This document shows, piece by piece, positions 17,586 to 24,612 of a stretch of 64,000 bases of DNA. Each line of letters starts with the position of its first letter. Position 1 is the stretch's first letter. This stretch comes from Pontibacter russatus. Lineage in GTDB: Bacteria > Bacteroidota > Bacteroidia > Cytophagales > Hymenobacteraceae. The notes below the pieces were generated by a model, which was not told where the DNA came from, made no database searches, and saw only the letters and a list, made by a program, of their open reading frames with translations. Location: positions 3,055,001 to 3,119,000 of the forward strand of contig NZ_CP047984.1 in the NCBI RefSeq assembly GCF_009931655.1, in the 5' to 3' direction. Made by a program: the position numbers and the translations under genes.

Positions 17586-18587
17586 ATGTTCAACTTCAGG
17601 TACAGACATAACAAGACAAACGCAGCACTGCTTATAGGGGGCGCATTGTTCCTAGGCGCATGCGGCGGGAACGGAGGCGCAGAGAGCGACCTGTCGGGCA
17701 GCATTGAAATTGACGGCTCCTCCACGGTTTATCCCATCACGGAGGCGGTGGCGGAGGAGTTCCGCGCCGAGGCGCCGGATGTGAGGGTGACGGTGGGCGT
17801 GTCGGGCACAGGCGGCGGCTTTCAGAAATTCTCGCGCGGCACCATCGACATCGTGAACGCCTCCCGCGAAATCAACCCTGCCGAGGCCAGCCAGGCCGAA
17901 GGAAACGGCATTTCTTATGTAGAGTTGCCGGTCGCCTACGACGGCCTGACCGTGGTGGTGCATCCCGAAAACGACTGGGCGAAAGACATCACGGTGGAGG
18001 AACTGAAGAAGATATGGGAGCCAGCCGCACAGGGCACCATCAAGACGTGGAATCAGATCCGGCCGGAGTGGCCCGACAGGCCGCTGCGACTGTACGGACC
18101 GGGGGTTGAGTCCGGCACATACGACTACTTTACGGAGGCTGTGGTAGGCAAAAGCCACTCCAGCCGCGGCGACTATACCGCCAGCGAGGACGACAACGTG
18201 CTGGTGCAGGGCGTATCCACCGACCCGAACGCGCTGGGCTTCTTTGGCTATGCGTATTATGAGGAGAACAAGGGCAAGCTGAAGGCGATACCCGTGGACG
18301 ACGGAGACGACAGCAACGGAGCAGGCGCAATCCTCCCATCCATCGAAACGGTGAAGGACGGATCTTATGCCCCGCTGTCGCGCCCGCTGTTCATCTACGT
18401 AAGCTCAAATATTGCCGAAAACCCGGCAGGGGTGGAGTTCGTGAACTTCTACCTCGACAATGCCGCCGCGCTCAGCGAGGAGGTAGGCTATATTCCGCTG
18501 CCAGCCAAGCTGTACGAGGAGCAGAAGGAGAAATTCGGTGAGTTTGCCGGAAGCGCCGCACCCAGCGAGGCCGCAGCGCAGCAGTAG
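17586..18587 (+). CDS. pstS: PstS phosphate-binding lipoprotein
   Basis: 333 residues from the ATG at 17586, which opens straight into a lipoprotein signal peptide (LLIGGALFLGAC). The phosphate-binding motifs are visible: IEIDGSSTVYPITEAVAEEF, VSGTGGGFQKFSRGTIDIVN (residues that cradle phosphate through serines, threonine and a glycine-rich turn), and YGPGVESGTYDYF. It is the periplasmic high-affinity receptor of the Pst ABC transporter. A Pho-box set lies upstream and a hairpin directly downstream, before pstC. Confidence 0.97.
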   Translation: MFNFRYRHNKTNAALLIGGALFLGACGGNGGAESDLSGSIEIDGSSTVYPITEAVAEEFRAEAPDVRVTVGVSGTGGGFQKFSRGTIDIVNASREINPAEASQAEGNGISYVELPVAYDGLTVVVHPENDWAKDITVEELKKIWEPAAQGTIKTWNQIRPEWPDRPLRLYGPGVESGTYDYFTEAVVGKSHSSRGDYTASEDDNVLVQGVSTDPNALGFFGYAYYEENKGKLKAIPVDDGDDSNGAGAILPSIETVKDGSYAPLSRPLFIYVSSNIAENPAGVEFVNFYLDNAAALSEEVGYIPLPAKLYEEQKEKFGEFAGSAAPSEAAAQQ

Positions 18588-18606
18588 CGGCTTGAAACTA
18601 AACAAG

Positions 18607-18644
18607 TGCCGCTGCGACAACTATATAGGATTGCTGCAGCGGCA
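18607..18644 (+). terminator. Hairpin between pstS and pstC
   Basis: A 9-bp perfect stem (TGCCGCTGC at 18607-18615, GCAGCGGCA at 18636-18644) with a 20-nt loop begins 20 bases after the pstS stop, with no T-run. Such a hairpin can stabilise upstream mRNA or reduce read-through, giving more binding protein than permease. Confidence 0.6.
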
Positions 18645-18662
18645 TCTAAATAAACCAGCATC

Positions 18663-19538
18663 TTGAGAGCATCAGAAAAAATCATCGAGGGTTTGTTGTG
18701 GCTGTCCGCCGTCATCACGATTCTTATCACGATTGGCATCATCTGGGTGCTGCTTTCCGAAGCCATCGATTTCTTCCAGGTTGTGTCGCTGGTGGAGTTC
18801 CTGACGGCAAAGCAATGGACGCCGCTTTTTGCCCAGAAGGAGTTCGGTATTCTGCCGCTGGTGGCTGGCACGCTGCTCACCACCGGCATCGCCATTGCCG
18901 TCGCGCTGCCCCTTGGGCTGACCATCGCCATCTACCTCAACGAGTACGCGCACGCCCGCATGAAGCAGGTGGTGAAACCGATGCTGGAGGTGCTGGCCAC
19001 CATCCCGACGGTGGTATATGGCTTCTTTGCCCTGACCGTGGTGACACCTTTTCTGCAGACGCTCATCCCAAAACTGGCGGGCTTCAACGCACTTTCGGCG
19101 GGTATGGTGATGGGCATCATGATCATCCCGATGATTTCTTCCTTAAGCGAGGACGCCATCAGCGCCGTGCCGCGTTCGTTGCGCGAGGCCGCCTACGGCA
19201 TGGGCTCCACGCGCCTGCAAACGGCCTTCGGGGTGATGGTGCCGGCCGCCTCCTCGGGCATTGTGGTGTCGGTGATACTGGCCATCTCCAGGGCGGTGGG
19301 CGAGACCATGATCGTGGCCATCGCCGCCGGGCAGCAGCCCCGCCTCACCCTGAACCCGCTGGTGCCCATCGAGACCATCACCACGTACATTGTGCAGGTA
19401 AGCCTGGGCGACGTGCCGCAGGGCTCGCTGGAGTACAAGACCATTTTTGCGGCCGGTATCACGCTCTTCATCTTCACGTTTGCGCTGAACAACCTCAGCT
19501 TCTGGATAAAAAAGAAATACCAGGAAAAGTATGACTAA
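18663..19538 (+). CDS. pstC: PstC phosphate ABC transporter permease
   Basis: 291 residues, starting with TTG at 18663; an in-frame stop at 18651 rules out an earlier start. Six membrane segments are visible. The ABC-permease EAA loop is [20 protein letters not shown], with [14 protein letters not shown] and PIETITTYI after it, typical of PstC. It forms the inner-membrane channel with PstA, and its end overlaps pstA by 8 bases. Confidence 0.95.
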   Translation: MRASEKIIEGLLWLSAVITILITIGIIWVLLSEAIDFFQVVSLVEFLTAKQWTPLFAQKEFGILPLVAGTLLTTGIAIAVALPLGLTIAIYLNEYAHARMKQVVKPMLEVLATIPTVVYGFFALTVVTPFLQTLIPKLAGFNALSAGMVMGIMIIPMISSLSEDAISAVPRSLREAAYGMGSTRLQTAFGVMVPAASSGIVVSVILAISRAVGETMIVAIAAGQQPRLTLNPLVPIETITTYIVQVSLGDVPQGSLEYKTIFAAGITLFIFTFALNNLSFWIKKKYQEKYD

Positions 19539-20388
19539 CTCAGACATCAACAGGCTCAAAGACAAGGCCTTCCAGGTTTTCGGGGTCTTTTGCACCCTCA
19601 TCGGGCTGGTGGTGCTGGGCATCTTCCTCTTCGATATTATTCTGGAGGGCGCCAAGCGCATCGACTGGGACTTCCTCACCAGCCTACCCTCGCGGAGGGC
19701 CAGCCGCGCCGGTATCCTCACCGCCTGGGTCGGCACGATTTGGATACTGGTGCTCACCACCATCATTGCCTTCCCGCTGGGCGTTTCGGCGGGCGTGTAC
19801 CTGGAGGAGTACAGCAGGAAGAATAAACTGAGCAACTTTCTGGAGATAAACATCTCTAACCTGGCCGGGGTGCCCTCCATCATATATGGCTTGCTGGGGA
19901 TCGAGATTTTCGTGCGCCAGATGCGCCTCGGCAACAGCCTGCTGGCAGGCGCGCTCACGCTGTCGCTCCTTATCCTGCCCATCATTATCGTGACGACGCG
20001 CGAGGCCATCAAGGCCGTGCCGCGCAGCGTGCGCGACGGATCTTATGCCCTGGGTGCCTCCAAGTGGCAGACTATCTGGAACCAGGTGCTGCCGGCTTCG
20101 TTCGGGGGCATACTGACGGGCATCATCCTGGCGTTATCCAGGGCAGTGGGCGAGGCGGCGCCGCTTATCGTGATCGGGGCGCTGGCCTACGTGCCGTTTA
20201 CCCCCGCCTCGCCGCTGGACGAGTTCACGGTGCTGCCGATCCAGATATTTAACTGGACCTCGCGGCCACAGGAGGCGTTCCAGACAAACGCGGCGGCGGC
20301 CATCATCATCCTGTTGATCATCACCTTCCTGCTGAACGGCATTGCCGTATACCTGCGCAACAGGCAGCAGAAAAAAATCAAGTGGTAA
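19531..20388 (+). CDS. pstA: PstA phosphate ABC transporter permease
   Basis: 285 residues. The second Pst permease, with six predicted membrane spans. The EAA loop is [20 protein letters not shown], followed by [20 protein letters not shown], the standard PstA signature. It overlaps pstC and ends 7 bases before pstB, so the genes are translationally coupled. The last residues are basic ([10 protein letters not shown]), facing the cytoplasm. Confidence 0.96.
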   Translation: MTNSDINRLKDKAFQVFGVFCTLIGLVVLGIFLFDIILEGAKRIDWDFLTSLPSRRASRAGILTAWVGTIWILVLTTIIAFPLGVSAGVYLEEYSRKNKLSNFLEINISNLAGVPSIIYGLLGIEIFVRQMRLGNSLLAGALTLSLLILPIIIVTTREAIKAVPRSVRDGSYALGASKWQTIWNQVLPASFGGILTGIILALSRAVGEAAPLIVIGALAYVPFTPASPLDEFTVLPIQIFNWTSRPQEAFQTNAAAAIIILLIITFLLNGIAVYLRNRQQKKIKW

Positions 20389-20395
20389 GACACCC

Positions 20396-21160
20396 ATGAG
20401 CAAAAAGACAAATAAACTGGAGGCCATCAACCTCGATGCCTACTACGGCGACTTCCATGCCCTGAAGGGCATCAACATTGCCATGGAAGAGAAGAACGTG
20501 ACCGCCTTCATCGGGCCTTCCGGCTGCGGCAAGTCCACGTTTCTGCGCACCTTCAACCGCATGAACGACTATATAGACGGCTTCCGGACGGAGGGGGACA
20601 TTCTGCTGGACGGCCGCGACATATATGCCAAGGAGGTGCGTGTGGATGAGCTGCGCAAGGAAGTGGGCATGGTGTTCCAGAAGCCGAACCCGTTCCCGAA
20701 GAGCATTTTTGAGAACGTGGTATATGGCCTGAAGATACAGGGCATCAAGAAAAAAGCTATATTGGAGGAGGCGGCGGAGAAATCGCTGAAAAGGGCCGCG
20801 CTCTGGAACGAGGTGAAGGACAACCTGAACAAGTCGGCCCTGGCCCTGTCGGGCGGGCAGCAGCAGCGGCTGTGCATTGCCCGGGCGCTGGCCATCTCAC
20901 CCTCGGTGCTGCTGATGGACGAGCCGGCCTCCGCCCTCGACCCGCTCTCCACGGCCAAAATCGAGGAGCTCATATATGAGCTGAAGAACGACTACACCAT
21001 CGTGATCGTGACGCACAACATGCAGCAGGCCGGACGCGTGAGCGATCACACGGCGTTCTTCTATATGGGAGAGCTGGTGGAGTACGCCAAGACCAGGACC
21101 ATGTTCACGAGCCCGCAGGACAACCGCACCCAGAACTATATCACGGGCCGCTTCGGTTGA
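20396..21160 (+). CDS. pstB: PstB phosphate ABC transporter ATPase
   Basis: 254 residues from the ATG at 20396; the longer frame overlapping pstA is not needed. Walker [10 protein letters not shown] is at residues 40-48, the PstB-specific TFNRMND follows, then Q-loop [15 protein letters not shown], signature [17 protein letters not shown], Walker [13 protein letters not shown] and the switch histidine VTHNMQQA. It powers phosphate uptake through PstCA. A short TATATA-rich gap of 75 bases separates it from phoU. Confidence 0.98.
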   Translation: MSKKTNKLEAINLDAYYGDFHALKGINIAMEEKNVTAFIGPSGCGKSTFLRTFNRMNDYIDGFRTEGDILLDGRDIYAKEVRVDELRKEVGMVFQKPNPFPKSIFENVVYGLKIQGIKKKAILEEAAEKSLKRAALWNEVKDNLNKSALALSGGQQQRLCIARALAISPSVLLMDEPASALDPLSTAKIEELIYELKNDYTIVIVTHNMQQAGRVSDHTAFFYMGELVEYAKTRTMFTSPQDNRTQNYITGRFG

Positions 21161-21235
21161 GCTGCCCCGCTTGCTGCATTCGTTCCCGGTGTTTCCCATA
21201 TATAAACTTCCCATATCCATATATAAATAGACAAG

Positions 21236-21916
21236 ATGCCGCATATAGATGTAGAGTTAGAGAAGCTTAAGACAAAACTGCTGGAGATGTGGGACCTGGT
21301 GGAGTACCAGTTGCAGAGCGGGCGCGAAGCCGTGCTGAACGCTGACCAGGAACTGGCCAGGCAGATCATCAAGCGCGACCTCAAAGTGAACAGGTTTGAC
21401 GTGAAGATAGACCGAATGTGCGAGAATTTCTTTGCCCTGTTCACGCCTGTGGCCGTGGACCTGCGCCTGGTGCTGGCCGTGCTGAAGATAAACGCCAACC
21501 TGGAGCGCACCGGCGACACAGCCGAGGGTATTGCCCGCTTTGCCAAAAAGCTGGACGTGCCCGTCAGCAGCGAGCTGCTGGAGCTGACGAACCTGCTGCC
21601 CATGTACGACGAGGCCCTGTCGATGTTTGCCGACTGCCGCGTGGCTTTCAAGAACAACGACCCGGTGCTGGCCAAATCCGTGATCAAGCGCGACAAGACG
21701 CTGAACAAGATCTACCGCAAGTCGGATGGCATTGCAACCAGGTATATGGCTGAGAACCCGGACAGGATATCGGAGGCCCTGGCCATCCTCTCCATCATCA
21801 AAAAGCTGGAGCGCGTCGGCGACCAGGTGACCAACATCGCCGAGGAGGTCATCTTCTACCGCGAAGCCAAGGTGGTGAAGCACAGGCAGGACAAAAAGCG
21901 GAAGAAGGGCGAGTGA
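21236..21916 (+). CDS. phoU: PhoU phosphate signalling regulator
   Basis: 226 residues, two tandem PhoU three-helix repeats. The metal-binding acidic motifs are present in each half: LERTGDTAEGIARFAKK in the first and LERVGDQVTNIAEEVIFYREA in the second. PhoU links the Pst transporter to the PhoR-PhoB two-component system and represses the regulon when phosphate is plentiful. The lysine-rich tail (KHRQDKKRKKGE) is soluble and cytoplasmic. It closes the operon and is followed by a strong terminator. No phoR or phoB is in the window. Confidence 0.96.
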   Translation: MPHIDVELEKLKTKLLEMWDLVEYQLQSGREAVLNADQELARQIIKRDLKVNRFDVKIDRMCENFFALFTPVAVDLRLVLAVLKINANLERTGDTAEGIARFAKKLDVPVSSELLELTNLLPMYDEALSMFADCRVAFKNNDPVLAKSVIKRDKTLNKIYRKSDGIATRYMAENPDRISEALAILSIIKKLERVGDQVTNIAEEVIFYREAKVVKHRQDKKRKKGE

Positions 21917-21965
21917 TGATTGCTAAATGGTTTAATTGTTGGATCAGCAACACAAGTTTATATAT

Positions 21966-21996
21966 AGCACGGGCCGCAGCGGTCCGTGCTTTTTTG
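21966..21996 (+). terminator. Intrinsic terminator of the pst-phoU operon
   Basis: A stem AGCACGG (21966-21972) with CCGTGCT (21984-21990), extended inwards by further GC pairs, is followed at once by TTTTTG. It lies 50 bases past phoU. Confidence 0.9.
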
Positions 21997-22123
21997 TTGG
22001 GGAGGATTGCATAATATTTTATTCCGCAAATTCTCAACTTGCGGCTTTTATATAGGCAGGTTTTCACATTCTATGCTGCAAGTTTGAGTGCAGCGGCAAC
22101 TTGCGGTATGAATTAAGCCATCC

Positions 22124-22190
22124 AACCAGCAACTAACAATCAACAACCGACAACCAGCCAACAATCAACAGCTAAAACTACCTTCCCAAC
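22124..22190 (+). repeat. CAAC-rich degenerate repeat upstream of ccmB
   Basis: About 65 bases made of variants of CAACCAGCAAC and AACAATCAACA, almost free of G. Closely similar tracts occur at 59896-59928 (complement), 60006-60040 and 61142-61190. It ends directly before the ccmB promoter. Confidence 0.55.
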
Positions 22191-22201
22191 TATTTGTGCC
22201 G

Positions 22202-22209
22202 TACCTTTG
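22202..22209 (+). promoter_or_regulatory. -7 promoter element of ccmB
   Basis: TACCTTTG is a perfect match to TAnnTTTG. It lies 16 bases before the GTG at 22226, so the transcript would have a leader of about ten bases. This argues against the earlier GTG at 22196 as the start. Confidence 0.65.
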
Positions 22210-22225
22210 CAGCAAAACCCGCAAA

Positions 22226-22894
22226 GTGCTGTTCAAAGAGATTATATACCTGATACAGAAGGACCTAGTGCTGGAGTGGCGGCAAAGGTACGCCTTCAAC
22301 GGCATGCTGCTGTACGTCAGCAGTACGGTGTTTGTGTGCTACCTCAGCTTCGGGCTGCGCTCCGGCGCGCTCAGTGTGCCGGTCTGGAACGCGGTGCTCT
22401 GGATCATCCTGCTGTTCACGTCGGTAAACGCCATCGCCAAGAGCTTTATGCAGGAGAACCGGGGGCGGTTGCTTTATTTCTACTCGATCGTGAGCCCACA
22501 GGGCGTTATCCTGTCCAAGATTATATACAACGCCCTGCTGATGCTGGTGCTGGCGCTCATCTGCTTCCTGTTTTACGCGCTGGTGCTGGGCAACCCGGTG
22601 CAGGATGTGCCCATGTTCCTGCTCACCATCCTGCTGGGGGCCATCGGCTTCGCCACCTCCCTCACCATGATTTCGGGCATCGCCTCCAAGGCCGCCAACA
22701 GCGGCACCCTGATGGCCGTGCTCAGTTTCCCGGTTGTGGTGCCCATGCTGCTGATGCTGATCAAAATGTCGAAAAATGCTTTGGATGGCCTGGACCGTAG
22801 CACCAGCCTCGACGAACTGCTTACCCTGCTTGCCATAAACATGATTGTTGTCACTGTATCTTACATTTTGTTCCCGTACCTTTGGCGTTCATAA
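22226..22894 (+). CDS. ccmB: CcmB heme exporter permease subunit
   Basis: About 222 residues from the GTG at 22226, the start that fits the family (FKEIIYLIQKDLVLEWRQRYAFNG) and the promoter position. Six hydrophobic spans are visible. CcmB is the membrane part of the CcmAB ABC transporter, which with CcmC and CcmD handles heme delivery to CcmE for cytochrome c maturation. The motif EWRQRYAFNGMLLY and the ENRGRLLYFYS loop are typical. The ATPase gene ccmA is not next to it. Other ccm genes follow on the same strand. Confidence 0.9.
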   Translation: MLFKEIIYLIQKDLVLEWRQRYAFNGMLLYVSSTVFVCYLSFGLRSGALSVPVWNAVLWIILLFTSVNAIAKSFMQENRGRLLYFYSIVSPQGVILSKIIYNALLMLVLALICFLFYALVLGNPVQDVPMFLLTILLGAIGFATSLTMISGIASKAANSGTLMAVLSFPVVVPMLLMLIKMSKNALDGLDRSTSLDELLTLLAINMIVVTVSYILFPYLWRS

Positions 22895-22900
22895 ATGAAA

Positions 22901-23015
22901 AGACGCAAGTATCAGGACATCAGACTTAAGATTTGGTATCAGGTAAAGAACTCAAATGCAAAATATGAAGTTTCTGAATTTAGAAAAGAGTCTAATGTCC
23001 TGTGTCTAACTTCTA
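22901..23015. repeat. Inverted degenerate repeat in the ccmB-ccmC spacer
   Basis: The 135-base spacer is built of GTCTAA/TTAGAC-like words. CAGGACATCAGACT (22913-22926) pairs with AGTCTAATGTCCTG (22989-23002) with one mismatch. The right arm (TCTAATGTCC, then TGTCTAACTTCTAATATC) resembles the tract before the methyltransferase at 49443-49470. Confidence 0.55.
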
Positions 23016-23029
23016 ATATCTATCTATAA

Positions 23030-23695
23030 ATGAAGAACAACTGGTGGAAAGTGCTGGCCGTGTTGCTATTGGGGTTTACCGTAGTGGCAGGCATGCTGAC
23101 GGAGGTTCCCCGGCTGGCCATCCTCAACGAAACCATCCGCAACCTTTACTTCCATGTGCCGATGTGGTTCGGCATGATCCTGATCCTGCTGGTGTCTGTC
23201 GTCTACTCCTTCAAGTACCTCCGCAACCCCTCCATCAAGAACGATGTCATCGCCGCTGAGGCAGCCAAAGTAGGGATTCTGTTCGGTGTGCTGGGCATTG
23301 TGACGGGCATGGAGTGGGCCAAATTCACCTGGGGCGAGTACTGGAGCAACGACCCGAAGCAGAACGCCTCGGCCATTGGCCTGCTCATCTACTTTGCCTA
23401 CCTCGTGCTGCGCAGCTCTTTCAACGAGCAGCAGCAGCGGGCCCGCATCAGCGCGGTCTACAACATCTTCGCGTTTGCCGCCCTTATCCCCCTGCTGTTT
23501 ATCCTGCCGCGCCTCACCGACTCGCTGCACCCCGGCAACGGCGGCAACCCCGGCTTCAACACCTACGACCTGGACAGCCGCCTGCGCATGGTGTTTTACC
23601 CGGCCGTGCTGGGCTGGACCCTGCTGGGCATCTGGATTGTGAACGTAAAATCGAGAGTGGAATTACTCAGACAACGCATATATGAGAATGTTTAG
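23030..23695 (+). CDS. ccmC: CcmC/CcsA-type cytochrome c biogenesis protein
   Basis: 221 residues, six membrane spans. The tryptophan-rich heme-handling WWD-type segment is MEWAKFTWGEYWSNDPKQNA, and heme-ligand histidines flank it (FHVPMWF near residue 43 and DSLHPGN in the following loop). CcmC loads heme onto CcmE. Bacteroidota carry this short CcmC in the same order as here. It overlaps the CcmD-like gene by 14 bases. Confidence 0.93.
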   Translation: MKNNWWKVLAVLLLGFTVVAGMLTEVPRLAILNETIRNLYFHVPMWFGMILILLVSVVYSFKYLRNPSIKNDVIAAEAAKVGILFGVLGIVTGMEWAKFTWGEYWSNDPKQNASAIGLLIYFAYLVLRSSFNEQQQRARISAVYNIFAFAALIPLLFILPRLTDSLHPGNGGNPGFNTYDLDSRLRMVFYPAVLGWTLLGIWIVNVKSRVELLRQRIYENV

Positions 23696-23963
23696 AATAC
23701 TGGCCGCCTGGTGCCTGATGCTCGGCGCCACGCTTGGGCTCACGCCCGCTACACAGGCCCAATCGGAGCAAACGGAGGTAGCATTTTCGGCGCCGCAGCC
23801 GGACGTGGAGATGGCAGACACCCTGCGCCAGGACGGGAAGATATACGTGGTGGTGGTGGTGCTGCTGACGGTGCTGGCGGGCACCATCCTGTACCTGGTG
23901 GTGATAGACCGCAAGGTGAGCAAGCTGGAAAAGCAGCTGAAAGACGATTTAGTAAACCGCTAA
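23682..23963 (+). CDS. CcmD-like small membrane protein
   Basis: 93 residues from the ATG at 23682, overlapping the end of ccmC; a second ATG at 23688 is also possible. A signal-like N-terminus (ILAAWCLMLGATLGLTPATQA), an acidic linker, a membrane span (IYVVVVVLLTVLAGTILYLV) and a short charged tail (DRKVSKLEKQLKDD) are seen. CcmD is a short single-span protein that helps release heme-bound CcmE; position and topology fit. The extended N-terminus is as in other Bacteroidota. Confidence 0.75.
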   Translation: MRMFRILAAWCLMLGATLGLTPATQAQSEQTEVAFSAPQPDVEMADTLRQDGKIYVVVVVLLTVLAGTILYLVVIDRKVSKLEKQLKDDLVNR

Positions 23964-24094
23964 GGCGCGTACGGTAAAGCGGAAGGCTTGCTCTTTGCGG
24001 GGCGAAAATTAGCCTGCCGCCATGGATTTATATTAGCCTTGCACGTGTTAGGCTTTCGGAATAAGGAATCAGATCACTCATTATCCCTATATAG

Positions 24095-24520
24095 ATGAAA
24101 AAGTCACACATCATCGGAATCATCGTCATCGCGCTGGCCATCGGCATCATCATGTCGTCTGCAGGCGATGCCAGCACCTATGTGTCCTTCGGCGAGGCCA
24201 TTGAGCGCGCCGAATCAGGCAACGACACCAAGGTACACGTGGTGGGCCGCCTGAAGAAAGACGCGCAGGGCCATATAGTGGGCATGAACTACGACCCGCT
24301 GGTGGACCCCAACTACTTCACCTTCACGCTGGTGGATACCAACCGCGTGGAGCAGCAGGTGGTGTACTTTAACCCGAAGCCGCAGGATTTTGAGCGCTCC
24401 GAGCAGGTGGTGATTACAGGCAGCATGCAGAAGAACGTGTTCGTGGCCGACAAAATCCTGCTCAAGTGCCCGTCTAAGTATGTGGAAAAAGAAGTGCAGC
24501 AAAACACGGCAAGCCTTTAA
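24095..24520 (+). CDS. ccmE: CcmE heme chaperone, CxxxY type
   Basis: 141 residues: one N-terminal anchor (IIGIIVIALAIGIIMSSAG) and a periplasmic OB-fold (VHVVGRLKKDAQGH, YFTFTLVDTN, QVVITGSMQKNVFVADKILL). In the classic protein heme is bound covalently by histidine in HxxxY; here the motif is CPSKY, so cysteine replaces the histidine. CxxxY CcmE proteins are known in some other bacteria and archaea and imply a thioether-type or otherwise altered heme attachment. The residue is seen directly; the chemistry is inferred. Confidence 0.9.
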   Translation: MKKSHIIGIIVIALAIGIIMSSAGDASTYVSFGEAIERAESGNDTKVHVVGRLKKDAQGHIVGMNYDPLVDPNYFTFTLVDTNRVEQQVVYFNPKPQDFERSEQVVITGSMQKNVFVADKILLKCPSKYVEKEVQQNTASL

Positions 24521-24530
24521 ATCAGTTTAG

Positions 24531-24605
24531 AGTTGAGAGTTCAGAGTTAAAAGCGAGGACTCTTATGCCGATCAACTCATGACTTTTAACTTTCAACTTT
24601 TAACT
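24531..24605. repeat. Inverted degenerate repeat in the ccmE-ccmF spacer
   Basis: The left arm 24531-24553 (AGTTGAGAGTTCAGAGTTAA...) and right arm 24583-24605 (CTTTTAACTTTCAACTTTTA...) match over 23 positions with four differences, three of them G-U compatible. The right arm ends 8 bases before the ccmF start. Confidence 0.6.
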
Positions 24606-24612
24606 ATCTGAG

